From positions 1 to 33,104 of the forward strand of contig NZ_QJRP01000045.1 in NCBI RefSeq assembly GCF_003205295.1: a stretch of DNA of 33,104 nucleotides, in the 5' to 3' direction. Positions within the stretch are counted from its first letter, which is position 1, and each line of letters starts with the position of its first letter. Shown piece by piece: positions 15,789 to 24,025 of this stretch. The position numbers and the translations under genes were made by a program. This DNA comes from Pseudomonas mosselii (GTDB lineage: Bacteria; Pseudomonadota; Gammaproteobacteria; Pseudomonadales; Pseudomonadaceae). The notes beneath the pieces are model-generated. The model was not told the DNA's origin. It saw only the letters and a list, made by a program, of their open reading frames with translations, and did not search any database.

Positions 15789-18031
15789 TGAGCACACGCA
15801 TCGATACCCCCGAAGACTTGCTGAAACTGCCAGCAGGCGAAACCGTCAACCTGTCGCGCCGGCGCTTCCTGGTCGGCACCACGGTGGGCGCGCTGGTGCT
15901 CGGCTTCGGCCTCCCAGTGGGTGCACCGCGCGTACAGGCCGCCAGCGCCACGGAGCGCGGCACCCAGGTGCCAGCCTTCCTGGAGCTGCGCCGGGACGGC
16001 AGCGTGCGCCTGCTCAGCCCATTCATGGAGGGCGGGCAAGGCGTCAACACCGCCATGGCGCAGATCGTCGGCGAGGAACTGGACCTCGAGCCTGCCCGTT
16101 TCCTGGTCGAAAGCGCGCCCGCCGGCGAAGCCTACGTGGTGATGGAAAACGGCCTGCGCATCACCGGCGGCAGCATGTCAGTACGCATGAGCTACCCGAC
16201 CATGCGCCGCCTCGGCGCCCTGGCCCGGGCCATGCTGCTGCAGGCCGGCGCCCAGCGGCTGGGCGTGCCGGTGAGCGAGCTGACCACCGAACCGGGCAAG
16301 GTAGTGCATGCCGCTTCGGGCCGTTCGCTCGGCTACGGTGAACTGGCCGAAACGGCCATGGACCTGCCAGTGCCGGCCCCCGCCAGCGTCACCTTGCGCG
16401 ACCCCAGCCAGTTCCGCTGGATCGGCAAGCCGGTGCAACGCCTCGACGCCTACGACAAGTCCACCGGCAAGGCCATCTACAGCATCGACATCAAGGTCGA
16501 CGGCATGCTCCACGCCGCCGTGCAGCATGCGCCGCGCCTGGGCATGAGCGTCGGCGGACTGCGCAACGAGGAACAGGTCAAGGCCATGAAGGGCGTGCAC
16601 TCGGTGCACCAGCTGCCCGGCGCGGTGGCCGTGGTCGCCGAACGCTGGTGGCACGCCAAGCGCGCGGTCGAAGCGCTGCAGGTGGACTGGAAGGAGGCGG
16701 CTGCCGACAGCCAGGTGCGGCCAATGCCCGCCGATTTTTCCACTGACGGCTGGCGCGACCACCTGGCCGCCCAGACCGGGCCGAGCCGTGACGAGGAAAA
16801 CCAGGGCGACGTGGCGGGCGCCCTGGCCAGCGCCAAGACCAAGGTCGAAGCCACCTACCACAACCAGTACCTCAACCATGCTCAGTTGGAGCCGCCTTCC
16901 GCCACCGCCCGTTTCAACCCCGACGGCAGCCTGGAGGTGTGGCTGCCCAACCAAGCCCAGGACATGTTCCGCGACGACATCGCCAAGCGCACCGGCCTGG
17001 ACCCGGCGCGGATCACCCTGCACTCGCCGCTGCTCGGCGGCTTCTTCGGCCGGCACTTCCTGTACGACTCGGCCAACCCCTACCCGCAGGCCATCGCCCT
17101 GGCCAAGGCCGTGGGCCGGCCGGTGAAACTGATCTGGAGCCGCGAGGAGGAATTCCTGCGCGATGCCATGCGGCCGATGGCCGTGGTCAAGTTCCGCGCC
17201 GGCCTGGACGACAAAGGCCTGCCGGTGGCCATCGAGGCGATCAGCGCCACCGAAGGTCCGACCGAGGCGCTCGCCGGCAAGCAGGGCGACAAGGTCGACC
17301 CCACCGCCCTCGAAGGGCTGTCGGGCAAGGCCTACGCCATCGCCAACAAGCGCACCGCGCAGATCTACGTCAAAGGCCCGGCCATGCTCGGCTACTGGCG
17401 CTCGGTGGGCAATTCGCTGAACGACTTCTTCTACGAGTCGTTCCTCGACGAATTGGCCGACAAGGGCGGCCATGACCCCTTCGAGCTGCGTCTGCAGCTG
17501 CTGCAGGGCAACCCGCGCCTGACCACCCTGCTGCAGGCGGTGGGCGAGTTGTCCGGTGGCTGGAAGCGCGGCCCGTTCACCGCCGAGGACGGCAGCAAGC
17601 GGGCCCGTGGCGTGGCCATGGCCTCGCCGTTCGGCTCGGAGGCGGCGGTGATCGCCGAGGTGTCGCTGGAGGGCGGCCAGGTCAGGGTGCACGACATCTG
17701 GCAGGCCATCGACCCGGGCAGCATCGTCAACCCGGCGATCATCGAAGCCCAGGTCAACGGCGCGGTGTCCCTGGGCCTGTCCCAGGTGCTGCTGGAGGAG
17801 GCGGTGTGGCTCAACGGCGTGCCACGGGCGCGCAACTACGACCTGTACCCGGTGCTGCCGCCGTCGCGCATGGCCCGGGTGCATGTGCGCATTGTCGAGA
17901 GCGGGGCGAAGATGGGCGGTATCGGTGAGCCACCGCTGCCGGCGGTGGCGCCCGCGGTGGCCAACGCCGTGGCGCAGCTCACCGGCCAGCGCGTGCGCAG
18001 CATGCCCCTGAGCCGCCATACCTTCAGCTGA
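15788..18031 (+). CDS. Tat-exported molybdopterin-binding subunit of a molybdenum hydroxylase (IorB-like)
   Basis: This is the catalytic large subunit, 747 residues, binding a molybdopterin cytosine dinucleotide-type cofactor and hydroxylating an aldehyde or N-heterocycle. A twin-arginine signal with SRRRFLVG (23-30) and a hydrophobic stretch to about residue 51 send the folded enzyme to the periplasm. Cofactor-binding motifs are GGQGVNT (82-88), QIVGEELD (92-99), and LLGGFFGR (about 415-422). The catalytic glutamate is in GIGEPPLP (Glu714). The layout matches IorB-type single-chain subunits rather than cytoplasmic XdhB. The cytochrome gene follows after 17 bases, so electrons likely leave through haem, not NAD. 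No FAD-binding subunit is present, as expected for this subgroup. The ATG overlaps the previous stop. Confidence 0.93.
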   Translation: MSTRIDTPEDLLKLPAGETVNLSRRRFLVGTTVGALVLGFGLPVGAPRVQAASATERGTQVPAFLELRRDGSVRLLSPFMEGGQGVNTAMAQIVGEELDLEPARFLVESAPAGEAYVVMENGLRITGGSMSVRMSYPTMRRLGALARAMLLQAGAQRLGVPVSELTTEPGKVVHAASGRSLGYGELAETAMDLPVPAPASVTLRDPSQFRWIGKPVQRLDAYDKSTGKAIYSIDIKVDGMLHAAVQHAPRLGMSVGGLRNEEQVKAMKGVHSVHQLPGAVAVVAERWWHAKRAVEALQVDWKEAAADSQVRPMPADFSTDGWRDHLAAQTGPSRDEENQGDVAGALASAKTKVEATYHNQYLNHAQLEPPSATARFNPDGSLEVWLPNQAQDMFRDDIAKRTGLDPARITLHSPLLGGFFGRHFLYDSANPYPQAIALAKAVGRPVKLIWSREEEFLRDAMRPMAVVKFRAGLDDKGLPVAIEAISATEGPTEALAGKQGDKVDPTALEGLSGKAYAIANKRTAQIYVKGPAMLGYWRSVGNSLNDFFYESFLDELADKGGHDPFELRLQLLQGNPRLTTLLQAVGELSGGWKRGPFTAEDGSKRARGVAMASPFGSEAAVIAEVSLEGGQVRVHDIWQAIDPGSIVNPAIIEAQVNGAVSLGLSQVLLEEAVWLNGVPRARNYDLYPVLPPSRMARVHVRIVESGAKMGGIGEPPLPAVAPAVANAVAQLTGQRVRSMPLSRHTFS

Positions 18032-18048
18032 CACGACAAGGACAGCCC

Positions 18049-19383
18049 ATGAACAACAGCCGATTCGCAAGAACCGCAGGCTGGCTGGCCTTGCCGTGCC
18101 TGGTCGCGGCAGGCCTGCTGGCCTGGTACGTCACCCGCGAGCCCGCCTCGCCCTTCAGCGCCACGGACAGCACCGACGCTGCCCTGGTCAGCCGCGGCGA
18201 ATACGTCGCCAGGCTCAGCGACTGCGTGGCCTGCCACAGCCTGCCGGGCAAGGCGCCGTTTGCCGGCGGCCTGGAAATGGCAACGCCGCTGGGCGCGATC
18301 CATGCCACCAACATCACCCCCGACCGCGAGCATGGCATCGGCGCCTACAGCCTGGCCGATTTCGACCGCGCCGTGCGCCAGGGCATCGCGCCGGGTGGGC
18401 GACGGCTGTACCCGGCCATGCCCTACCCCTCCTACGTCAAGCTCAGCGACGACGATGTGCGGGCGCTCTATGCGTTCTTCATGAAGGGCGTGCAGCCGGC
18501 CGCCGAGGCCAATGTCCCCAGCGACATTCCCTGGCCGCTGAACCTGCGCTGGCCCATCGCCCTGTGGAACGGCCTGTTCGCGCCGACCAGCGCCTATGCG
18601 CAGAAGGCCGACCAGGACCCGCTGTGGAATCGCGGCGCCTACATCGTCCAGGGCCCCGGCCACTGCGGCAGTTGCCACACACCTCGGGGCCTGGCCTTCA
18701 ACGAGAAGGCCCTGGACGAGAGCGGCGCACCGTTCCTCGCCGGCGCCCTGCTCGATGGCTGGTACGCGCCGAGCCTGCGCCAGGACCACAACACTGGGCT
18801 CGGGCGCTGGAGCGAGCCGGAGATGGTGCAGTTCCTCAAGACCGGACGAAACAAGCACGCGGTGGTGTACGGCTCGATGACCGAGGCGTTCAACAACTCC
18901 ACGCAGTTCATGAGCGACGACGACCTGAACGCGATCGCCCGCTACCTCAAGTCGCTGCCCGGCGACCCGGGGCGTGACGGCGCACCCTGGCAGTATCAGG
19001 CGGTAGCCGCGGGGCTCGACACGCCGGGGGCGCATACCTACGCGACCCGCTGCGCCAGCTGCCATGGCCTGGACGGCAAGGGCCAGGCCGAGTGGATGCC
19101 GCCGCTGGCGGGCGCCACCTCGATGCTGGCCGCGGAAAATGCCTCGGCGATCAACATCACCCTCAACGGCTCGCAGCGCATCGTCGCCGCCGGGGTGCCG
19201 GATGCCTACCGCATGCCGGCGTTCCGCGAGCAGTTATCGGACCAGGAGATTGCCCAGGTGCTGAGTTTCGCCCGCAGTGCGTGGGGCAATCACGGCGGCG
19301 CGGTAGAGGCCAAGGCGGTGGGCACGTTGCGCGGGCATACCGACCCGGCCAGCAGCAGCCCGATCATCCTGCATATGCGCTGA
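18049..19383 (+). CDS. Membrane-anchored triheme cytochrome c
   Basis: This 444-residue protein carries three c-type haem sites: CVACH (Cys59, Cys62, His63), CGSCH (206, 209, 210) and CASCH (335, 338, 339). It resembles the cytochrome subunits of membrane alcohol and aldehyde dehydrogenases. An N-terminal hydrophobic segment (about 10-28) acts as a signal anchor to the periplasm. AAGGA lies before the ATG, 17 bases after the molybdenum subunit. It should take electrons from the [2Fe-2S] subunit and hand them to the quinone pool or a terminal oxidase. Methionine candidates for sixth haem ligands lie about 60-70 residues after each CxxCH (for example the PAMPYP segment after the first). No other redox domains are visible. 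Confidence 0.93.
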   Translation: MNNSRFARTAGWLALPCLVAAGLLAWYVTREPASPFSATDSTDAALVSRGEYVARLSDCVACHSLPGKAPFAGGLEMATPLGAIHATNITPDREHGIGAYSLADFDRAVRQGIAPGGRRLYPAMPYPSYVKLSDDDVRALYAFFMKGVQPAAEANVPSDIPWPLNLRWPIALWNGLFAPTSAYAQKADQDPLWNRGAYIVQGPGHCGSCHTPRGLAFNEKALDESGAPFLAGALLDGWYAPSLRQDHNTGLGRWSEPEMVQFLKTGRNKHAVVYGSMTEAFNNSTQFMSDDDLNAIARYLKSLPGDPGRDGAPWQYQAVAAGLDTPGAHTYATRCASCHGLDGKGQAEWMPPLAGATSMLAAENASAINITLNGSQRIVAAGVPDAYRMPAFREQLSDQEIAQVLSFARSAWGNHGGAVEAKAVGTLRGHTDPASSSPIILHMR

Positions 19384-19389
19384 GCAGCG

Positions 19390-19476
19390 CTGTGGGAGCG
19401 GGTTCACCCGCGAAGCCGGTGACGCGGTGGATGGCACCGGCTCTGCCGGTGTTCGCGGGTAAACCCGCTCCCACAG
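19390..19476. repeat. REP-type inverted pair (REPIN)
   Basis: CTGTGGGAGCGGGTT (from 19390) is matched by AACCCGCTCCCACAG (to 19476) in inverted orientation, with an inner CACCGGC/GCCGGTG hairpin. It begins six bases after the cytochrome gene stop. Its right half forms the start of the tandem repeat at 19467-19571. Confidence 0.85.
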
Positions 19477-19571
19477 GGATCGCGCCAGATTCTAAAAATT
19501 GAGCAAGACAGTTGCTCCCACAGGGATCGTGTCAGCTTTTAGACATTGAGCAAGACCGTTGCTCCCACAGG
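19467..19571. repeat. 47-bp tandem repeat built from a REP half
   Basis: Two 47-base units (19467-19513 and 19514-19560) plus an 11-base third start (GCTCCCACAGG at 19561) follow one another. Each begins with the REP half GCTCCCACAGG and ends TTGAGCAAGAC-GTT with few differences. The unit is AT-rich in its middle. It sits just before the XdhC gene start and looks like local tandem duplication from the REP arm. Confidence 0.8.
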
Positions 19572-19599
19572 CACTCGGCAACACGAGGTTTCATACACC

Positions 19600-20616
19600 A
19601 TGGAAAGCATCGACCTGCTGGTCCTGCGCACCACCCATGACTGGCTCCAGGCCGGCCACCGAGTGCTGCTCGCCACCGTCGCCCGCACCTGGGGCTCTTC
19701 GCCGCGCCCGGTCGGTTCGATGATGGCGCTGCGCAACGACGGCCGGGTGGTCGGCAGCGTGTCCGGCGGCTGCATCGAGGACGACCTGATTCACCGCTAC
19801 ACCACTGCCTACGGCGGCCCCGGCCTGCCCGAGGGCGCACCCGAGGTGATCCGCTACGGCATCAGCGCCGACGAAGCGCACCGCTTTGGCCTGCCGTGCG
19901 GCGGCACGCTGGAACTGATCCTGGAATTCATGCCCGCCGCCGCCCCGCTGCGACAACTGCTCGGGCAACTTGACAACGGCCAGCTGATGCGTCGCCAGCT
20001 GACCCTGGCCGACGGCGCGGTCGACCTCGAACCCACCGCCACCCCGGAACAGTTCTGTTTCGATGGCCGCCACATGATCAACACCCTCGGCCCCGGCTAC
20101 CGCATGCTGCTGATCGGTGCCGGGGCACTGGCCGAGTACCTGGCGACCATGGCCCTGTTCAACGGCTTTAAGGTGGCGGTGTGCGACCCACGGCCCGAGC
20201 ACATGGCCACCTGGTCGGTCGCCGGCGTCGAGTACCTGAAGGGCATGCCGGACGATGTGGTACGCGACTTCAAGGCCGATCTGCGCACCTGCATCATCGC
20301 CGTCAGCCACGACCCCAAGCTCGACGACCTGGCGCTGCTCGAGGCCCTGCACGGCCCGGCGTTCTACATCGGCGCCATCGGTTCTCGGCGCAACAGTCAG
20401 CTGCGCCGCGAACGGCTGATCGGACATTTCGGCGAAACCGAGCAGTCCCTCGAACGCCTGCATGGGCCCATCGGCATCTATATCGGCAGCAAGACCCCGG
20501 CGGAGATCGCGGTGAGCGTGATGGCCGAAGTGCTGGCGGCGAAGAACGCCGTGAGCTTGCCGGGGGCGGTGAGTGTGTCCGGGGCCAAGCGCGAGCGTGA
20601 TCATCAACCTTTGTAG
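19600..20616 (+). CDS. XdhC/CoxI family molybdenum cofactor maturation protein
   Basis: This cytoplasmic chaperone of 338 residues binds, sulfurates or inserts the molybdenum cofactor of xanthine-oxidase-family enzymes. The N-terminal XdhC/CoxI domain shows TWGSSPRPVGS (30-40), SVSGGCIE (53-60) and LPCGG (99-102 region). The C-terminal Rossmann domain has LIGAGALAEY (171-180) and the closing IYIGSKTPAEIA. The ATG at 19600 has CGAGG about ten bases upstream; the longer frame from 19546 would run through the tandem repeat. It is placed 216 bases after the cytochrome gene with REP sequence between, so it may be part of the same unit or have its own promoter. Its natural client is the IorB-like subunit upstream. 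Confidence 0.92.
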   Translation: MESIDLLVLRTTHDWLQAGHRVLLATVARTWGSSPRPVGSMMALRNDGRVVGSVSGGCIEDDLIHRYTTAYGGPGLPEGAPEVIRYGISADEAHRFGLPCGGTLELILEFMPAAAPLRQLLGQLDNGQLMRRQLTLADGAVDLEPTATPEQFCFDGRHMINTLGPGYRMLLIGAGALAEYLATMALFNGFKVAVCDPRPEHMATWSVAGVEYLKGMPDDVVRDFKADLRTCIIAVSHDPKLDDLALLEALHGPAFYIGAIGSRRNSQLRRERLIGHFGETEQSLERLHGPIGIYIGSKTPAEIAVSVMAEVLAAKNAVSLPGAVSVSGAKRERDHQPL

Positions 20617-20626
20617 TGCCTGAACC

Positions 20627-20722
20627 GGCCTCATCGCGGGGCAAGTCGCATCGGCGCACCGCCGCTCCCACGATCATCAGAGCGGCACCAACGTGGGAGC
20701 GGGCTTGCCCCGCGATGAGGCC
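20627..20722. repeat. REP-type inverted pair (REPIN)
   Basis: GGCCTCATCGCGGGGCAAG (20627-20645) and its exact reverse complement (20704-20722) flank inner copies of CCGCTCCCACG and CGTGGGAGCGG. This is the most complete P. putida-type REP pair in the window. It lies between the XdhC gene and the next secreted protein gene. Confidence 0.88.
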
Positions 20723-20806
20723 ACCATTGGCCACACACCTGCCAACCAGTGTCTATGCTTCTTCTCGCATACACCCCCCGGTATCGACCACAAGGAAGAC
20801 AGGCCA

Positions 20807-21388
20807 ATGACTGCCACCCTCGCACGCGCTGTTGCTTTCGCCTCGCTAGTGTCCGCCGCCAGCCTCACCGCCCACGCCGCCGAACTGCCCATCGCCAGCG
20901 AAGCGCTGGAAAGCCATGTCACCACCGAAGTGACCAGGATCGACCTGCCCAACCGCCAGGTCACGGTCAAGGGCCCCCACGACAAGGACGTGACCTTCCA
21001 GCTCACCGAACAGGCCAAGGCGCTGCCCAACCTCAAGGTGGGCGATCAGGTCGACATCAAAGTGACCCGTGCCATCGCCTATGTGCTCAACACCAATGTC
21101 GGCGGCGCTCCCAAGGCCTCCGAGGAGTCGGGCACCATCCGCGCCACCAAGGACAACCCCAACCCCGGTGGCGAGGCGTTCCGCCAGGTCAAGGTCACCT
21201 CGCAGATCAAGAAGATCGACCTGAATACCCATGAGGTCACCCTGCTGCCGCCCGAGGGCAAACTGCAGGTGGTCAAGGTCGAGGATCCCGAGCTGCAGGC
21301 ACGCATGAAGAACCTCAAGGTCGACCAGACCGTCGAAGCCATCTATACCGAAGTGCTGAGCGTGGAGACCTCGCGCCCAGCCCAGTAA
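20807..21388 (+). CDS. Secreted protein of unknown function with a duplicated beta domain
   Basis: This 193-residue protein has a signal peptide ending AHA (about residue 24), so it is periplasmic or released. The mature part shows two related halves of about 55 residues, one at about 39-95 and one at about 126-185. Each begins VT.-.-I..IDL.-.-.VT and each contains NLKVGDQV or NLKVDQTV near its end. This suggests two copies of a small OB-like or CusF-like beta fold. It has no cysteine, which argues against thiol or haem chemistry. AAGGAAG lies upstream of the ATG. The frame is open upstream to 20693 through the REP pair, which is rejected. No function is assigned. Confidence 0.82.
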   Translation: MTATLARAVAFASLVSAASLTAHAAELPIASEALESHVTTEVTRIDLPNRQVTVKGPHDKDVTFQLTEQAKALPNLKVGDQVDIKVTRAIAYVLNTNVGGAPKASEESGTIRATKDNPNPGGEAFRQVKVTSQIKKIDLNTHEVTLLPPEGKLQVVKVEDPELQARMKNLKVDQTVEAIYTEVLSVETSRPAQ

Positions 21389-21452
21389 AACCTTTGGCCG
21401 GCCCGCGCATCGAACATCATGTGAGCCCTTCCCCCCCTTCAGGAGGTTTCCC

Positions 21453-22004
21453 ATGGCGATGCGCCTGGCCGTGCCGTTTTACTGCTGCCTCACCCTCGCG
21501 CTCACGGGCTGCACCAGCGCCCGCGACGAGCTGCCGCCCACCACGCAACAGATAGAACTGCAGCGCTACCAGGGTACCTGGTACGAGCTGGCGCGCCTGC
21601 CGATGTTCTTCCAGCGCAACTGCGTGCAGTCCGAGGCCCATTACGGCCTGCGCGAGGACGGTCGTATCGACGTGACCAATCGCTGCCTGGAGAAGGACGG
21701 CCAGCGGAACGAAGCCCGAGGCGTCGCCGAGCCGCAGGTGCCCGGGCGCACCGACAAGCTCTGGGTGCGCTTCGACAACTGGTTCAGCCGCCTGGCCCCC
21801 GGCCTGACCAAGGGCGAGTACTGGGTGCTGTATCACGACGCGGATTACCACATGGCACTGGTCGGCCACCCCAACCGTGAATACCTGTGGCTGCTTTCAC
21901 GCACGCCGACGGTCAGCCCCCAGGCCCGGGAGCAGTTGCTGGCACAGGCACGCAAGCTGGGCTATCCCACCGACCGACTGATCTGGCGCCAGGCCAACCC
22001 CTAG
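21453..22004 (+). CDS. blc: Outer-membrane lipoprotein lipocalin Blc
   Basis: This 183-residue bacterial lipocalin binds fatty acids or lysophospholipids and is linked to envelope stress and starvation. The lipobox LTGC gives lipidated Cys20. The lipocalin signature YQGTWYELARLP (39-50), the TNRC strand, the EYWVLYHDADYHMALVG strand pair and YLWLLSRTPT closely match E. coli Blc as I recall it. A very strong ribosome site, AGGAGG, lies six bases before the ATG. It is 64 bases after the duplicated-domain protein and 66 before the NIPSNAP gene; a hairpin in the latter gap may separate them. Confidence 0.93.
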   Translation: MAMRLAVPFYCCLTLALTGCTSARDELPPTTQQIELQRYQGTWYELARLPMFFQRNCVQSEAHYGLREDGRIDVTNRCLEKDGQRNEARGVAEPQVPGRTDKLWVRFDNWFSRLAPGLTKGEYWVLYHDADYHMALVGHPNREYLWLLSRTPTVSPQAREQLLAQARKLGYPTDRLIWRQANP

Positions 22005-22034
22005 CCCATCGACGCCCGCCCCTGCCCGCTGTAA

Positions 22035-22054
22035 GGTGAGCCACCCGGCTCACC
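22035..22054. terminator. Perfect 8-bp hairpin between blc and the NIPSNAP gene
   Basis: GGTGAGCC and GGCTCACC pair perfectly around the loop ACCC. It lies 31 bases past the blc stop and ends two bases before the AAAGG ribosome site of the next gene. It could weaken read-through from blc, or hide the downstream ribosome site. No T tract follows. Confidence 0.45.
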
Positions 22055-22070
22055 CAAAGGATTGCGTGCA

Positions 22071-22376
22071 ATGATCACCTGCCACCTCAAGTACATCATC
22101 GACCCCTACCAGATCCCGGCCTTCGAGGCCTACGGCAAACTGTGGATCGGCCTGGTCAACCGCATGGGCGGTACCCACCACGGCTACTTCCTGCCCAGCG
22201 AAGGCGCCAACAATATCGCCTACGCCCTGTTCAGCTTCCCCTGCCTGGCAGCCTACGAGCAGTACCGCAAAGCCTCCGAAACCGACCCCGAGTGCATCGC
22301 CGCCTTCGCCCTGGCCAACGAGCAACGCTTCATTCTCAGCTACGAACGCAGTTTCTTGCGCCCTGTGCTCGACTGA
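22071..22376 (+). CDS. NIPSNAP family protein
   Basis: This small 101-residue protein is of the NIPSNAP/dimeric alpha-beta-barrel type. The sequence opens CHLKYIIDPYQIPAFEAYGKLW, the characteristic strand-helix with YxIDPxxxxxFExY. It then has HHGYFLPSEGANNIAYALFSFP, the central strand of the barrel, and ends with the helix EQRFILSYERSFLRP. Members are usually cytoplasmic homodimers of uncertain function. The ATG at 22071 has AAAGGA nine bases before it; a TTG three codons earlier is less likely. Confidence 0.88.
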   Translation: MITCHLKYIIDPYQIPAFEAYGKLWIGLVNRMGGTHHGYFLPSEGANNIAYALFSFPCLAAYEQYRKASETDPECIAAFALANEQRFILSYERSFLRPVLD

Positions 22377-22532
22377 ACCGGGATCATTTGCGTCACATCA
22401 CAGCTCTTTTTTCCATTGGGCGGGTAGCGTACCGCCGTGAACCATGCCCTGGTGCCGGGCTTGCTTCATGGCCGCTGCCGACCACGTTCACAAAACAACA
22501 GATCCTCCCAGCAAAATCGGTATTTTTTCTGT

Positions 22533-22553
22533 AACGAAAATGTAAAATTCGTT
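22533..22553. promoter_or_regulatory. 21-bp inverted repeat upstream of glpT, candidate GlpR operator
   Basis: AACGAA (22533-22538) and TTCGTT (22548-22553) form an inverted repeat with an AT-rich nine-base spacer, ending 32 bases before the glpT start. TCG/CGA half-sites in an AT-rich context resemble binding sites of GlpR (DeoR family), which represses glycerol-phosphate genes. A TATAAC hexamer follows at 22564-22569 and could be the -10. Position and target make GlpR the likely protein, but no glpR gene is in this window. Confidence 0.5.
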
Positions 22554-22585
22554 TTCGCATACCTATAACAAGTTGGGAGCTTCAC

Positions 22586-23938
22586 ATGTTTGCCTTCTTC
22601 CGCCCTGCCGCGCACCAGGCGCCGCTGCCCGACGAGCGCGTCGACAGCACCTATCGCCGCCTGCGCTGGCAAATCTTCGCCGGGATCTTCTTCGGCTATG
22701 CCGGCTACTACCTGCTGCGCAAGAACTTCTCCCTGGCCATGCCCTACCTCATCGAGGAGGAAGGCTACACCCGTGGCCAGCTGGGCGTGGCGATCTCCGC
22801 CATCGCCATCGCCTACGGCCTGTCCAAGTTCCTCATGGGCCTGGTCTCGGACCGCTCCAACCCGCGCTACTTCCTGCCCTTCGGCCTGCTGATCTCGGCC
22901 GGGGTGATGTTCATTTTCGGTTTCGCGCATTGGGCCACGTCGAGCGTGACGATCATGTTCGTGCTGTTGTTCATCAACGGCTGGGCCCAGGGCATGGGCT
23001 GGCCGCCGAGCGGACGGACCATGGTGCACTGGTGGTCGCAGAAGGAGCGCGGCGGCGTGGTCTCGGTGTGGAACGTCGCCCACAACGTCGGTGGCGGCCT
23101 GATCGGCCCGCTGTTCCTGCTGGGCCTGGGCTGGACCAATGACTGGCACGCCGCCTTCTACGTCCCCGCTGCCGTGGCGGTGCTGGTGGCGGTATTCGCC
23201 TTCGCCACCATGCGCGACACCCCGCAGTCGGTCGGCCTGCCGCCGGTCGAGCAGTACAAGAACGACTACCCCGAAGGCTACGACGAAAGCCACGAGCAGG
23301 AATTCAGCGCCAAGCAGATCTTCGTCGAGTACGTGCTGCGCAACAAACTGCTGTGGTACATCGCCCTGGCCAACGTGTTCGTCTACCTGCTGCGCTACGG
23401 CGTGCTCGACTGGGCGCCGACCTACCTGAAGGAAGCCAAGCACTTCAGCGTCGACACCACCTCGTGGGCGTACTTCTTCTACGAGTGGGCCGGCATCCCC
23501 GGCACCCTGCTGTGCGGCTGGATGTCCGACAAGATCTTCCGCGGCAACCGTGGCCTGACCGGCATCGTGTTCATGGCCCTGGTCACCGTCGCCACCCTGG
23601 TGTACTGGCTCAACCCGCCGGGCAATCCGACCGTCGACATGATCGCGCTGTTCTCCATCGGTTTCCTGATCTACGGGCCGGTGATGCTGATCGGCCTGCA
23701 GGCGCTGGAACTGGCGCCGAAGAAAGCCGCCGGCACCGCGGCCGGCTTCACCGGGCTGTTCGGCTACCTGGGCGGTTCGGTCGCGGCCAGCGCGGCGATG
23801 GGCTACACCGTCGACCACTTCGGCTGGGACGGCGGCTTCGTGCTGCTGGTGAGCGCGTGCGTGCTGGCGATCGCGTTCATGGTGCCGACCCTTTGGCACA
23901 CCAAGGCTGCAACTGCCAGTCGCGAGGCGGTGGCCTGA
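22586..23938 (+). CDS. glpT: Glycerol-3-phosphate:phosphate antiporter GlpT
   Basis: This inner-membrane major facilitator exchanges sn-glycerol 3-phosphate for inorganic phosphate. It has 450 residues, the family length. The first helix reads FFGYAGYYLLRKNFSLAMPYL with Arg45 at the same number as the substrate-binding arginine of E. coli GlpT. The second binding arginine sits in VYLLRYGVLDWAPTYL. The loop 2-3 segment MGLVSDRSNPRYFLP is also typical. GGGAG precedes the ATG. It stands alone, without glpF, glpK or glpD nearby, and has an AT-rich upstream region with a candidate GlpR site. Confidence 0.95.
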   Translation: MFAFFRPAAHQAPLPDERVDSTYRRLRWQIFAGIFFGYAGYYLLRKNFSLAMPYLIEEEGYTRGQLGVAISAIAIAYGLSKFLMGLVSDRSNPRYFLPFGLLISAGVMFIFGFAHWATSSVTIMFVLLFINGWAQGMGWPPSGRTMVHWWSQKERGGVVSVWNVAHNVGGGLIGPLFLLGLGWTNDWHAAFYVPAAVAVLVAVFAFATMRDTPQSVGLPPVEQYKNDYPEGYDESHEQEFSAKQIFVEYVLRNKLLWYIALANVFVYLLRYGVLDWAPTYLKEAKHFSVDTTSWAYFFYEWAGIPGTLLCGWMSDKIFRGNRGLTGIVFMALVTVATLVYWLNPPGNPTVDMIALFSIGFLIYGPVMLIGLQALELAPKKAAGTAAGFTGLFGYLGGSVAASAAMGYTVDHFGWDGGFVLLVSACVLAIAFMVPTLWHTKAATASREAVA

Positions 23939-24025
23939 TAGCCACCCCTGAATCGGCGACACCTACCATAACGACACCGCCTGGGTGACCGGGCGGTATT
24001 GCGGGCGCCTCCTGAAGGAACGTCC

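Noticed and set aside
16178..18070. A 630-codon minus-strand open frame opposite the molybdopterin subunit
   Set aside because: The opposite strand carries all cofactor motifs of the real gene, and the shadow frame has none.
94..20722. The repeated GTGGGAGCGGG palindromes as a CRISPR array
   Set aside because: They are dispersed between different genes, inverted and without regular spacers, which fits REP elements.
22466..23962. A 498-codon minus-strand frame opposite glpT
   Set aside because: It is rich in His, Gln, Asp, Arg and Gly with no domain, a shadow of GlpT.
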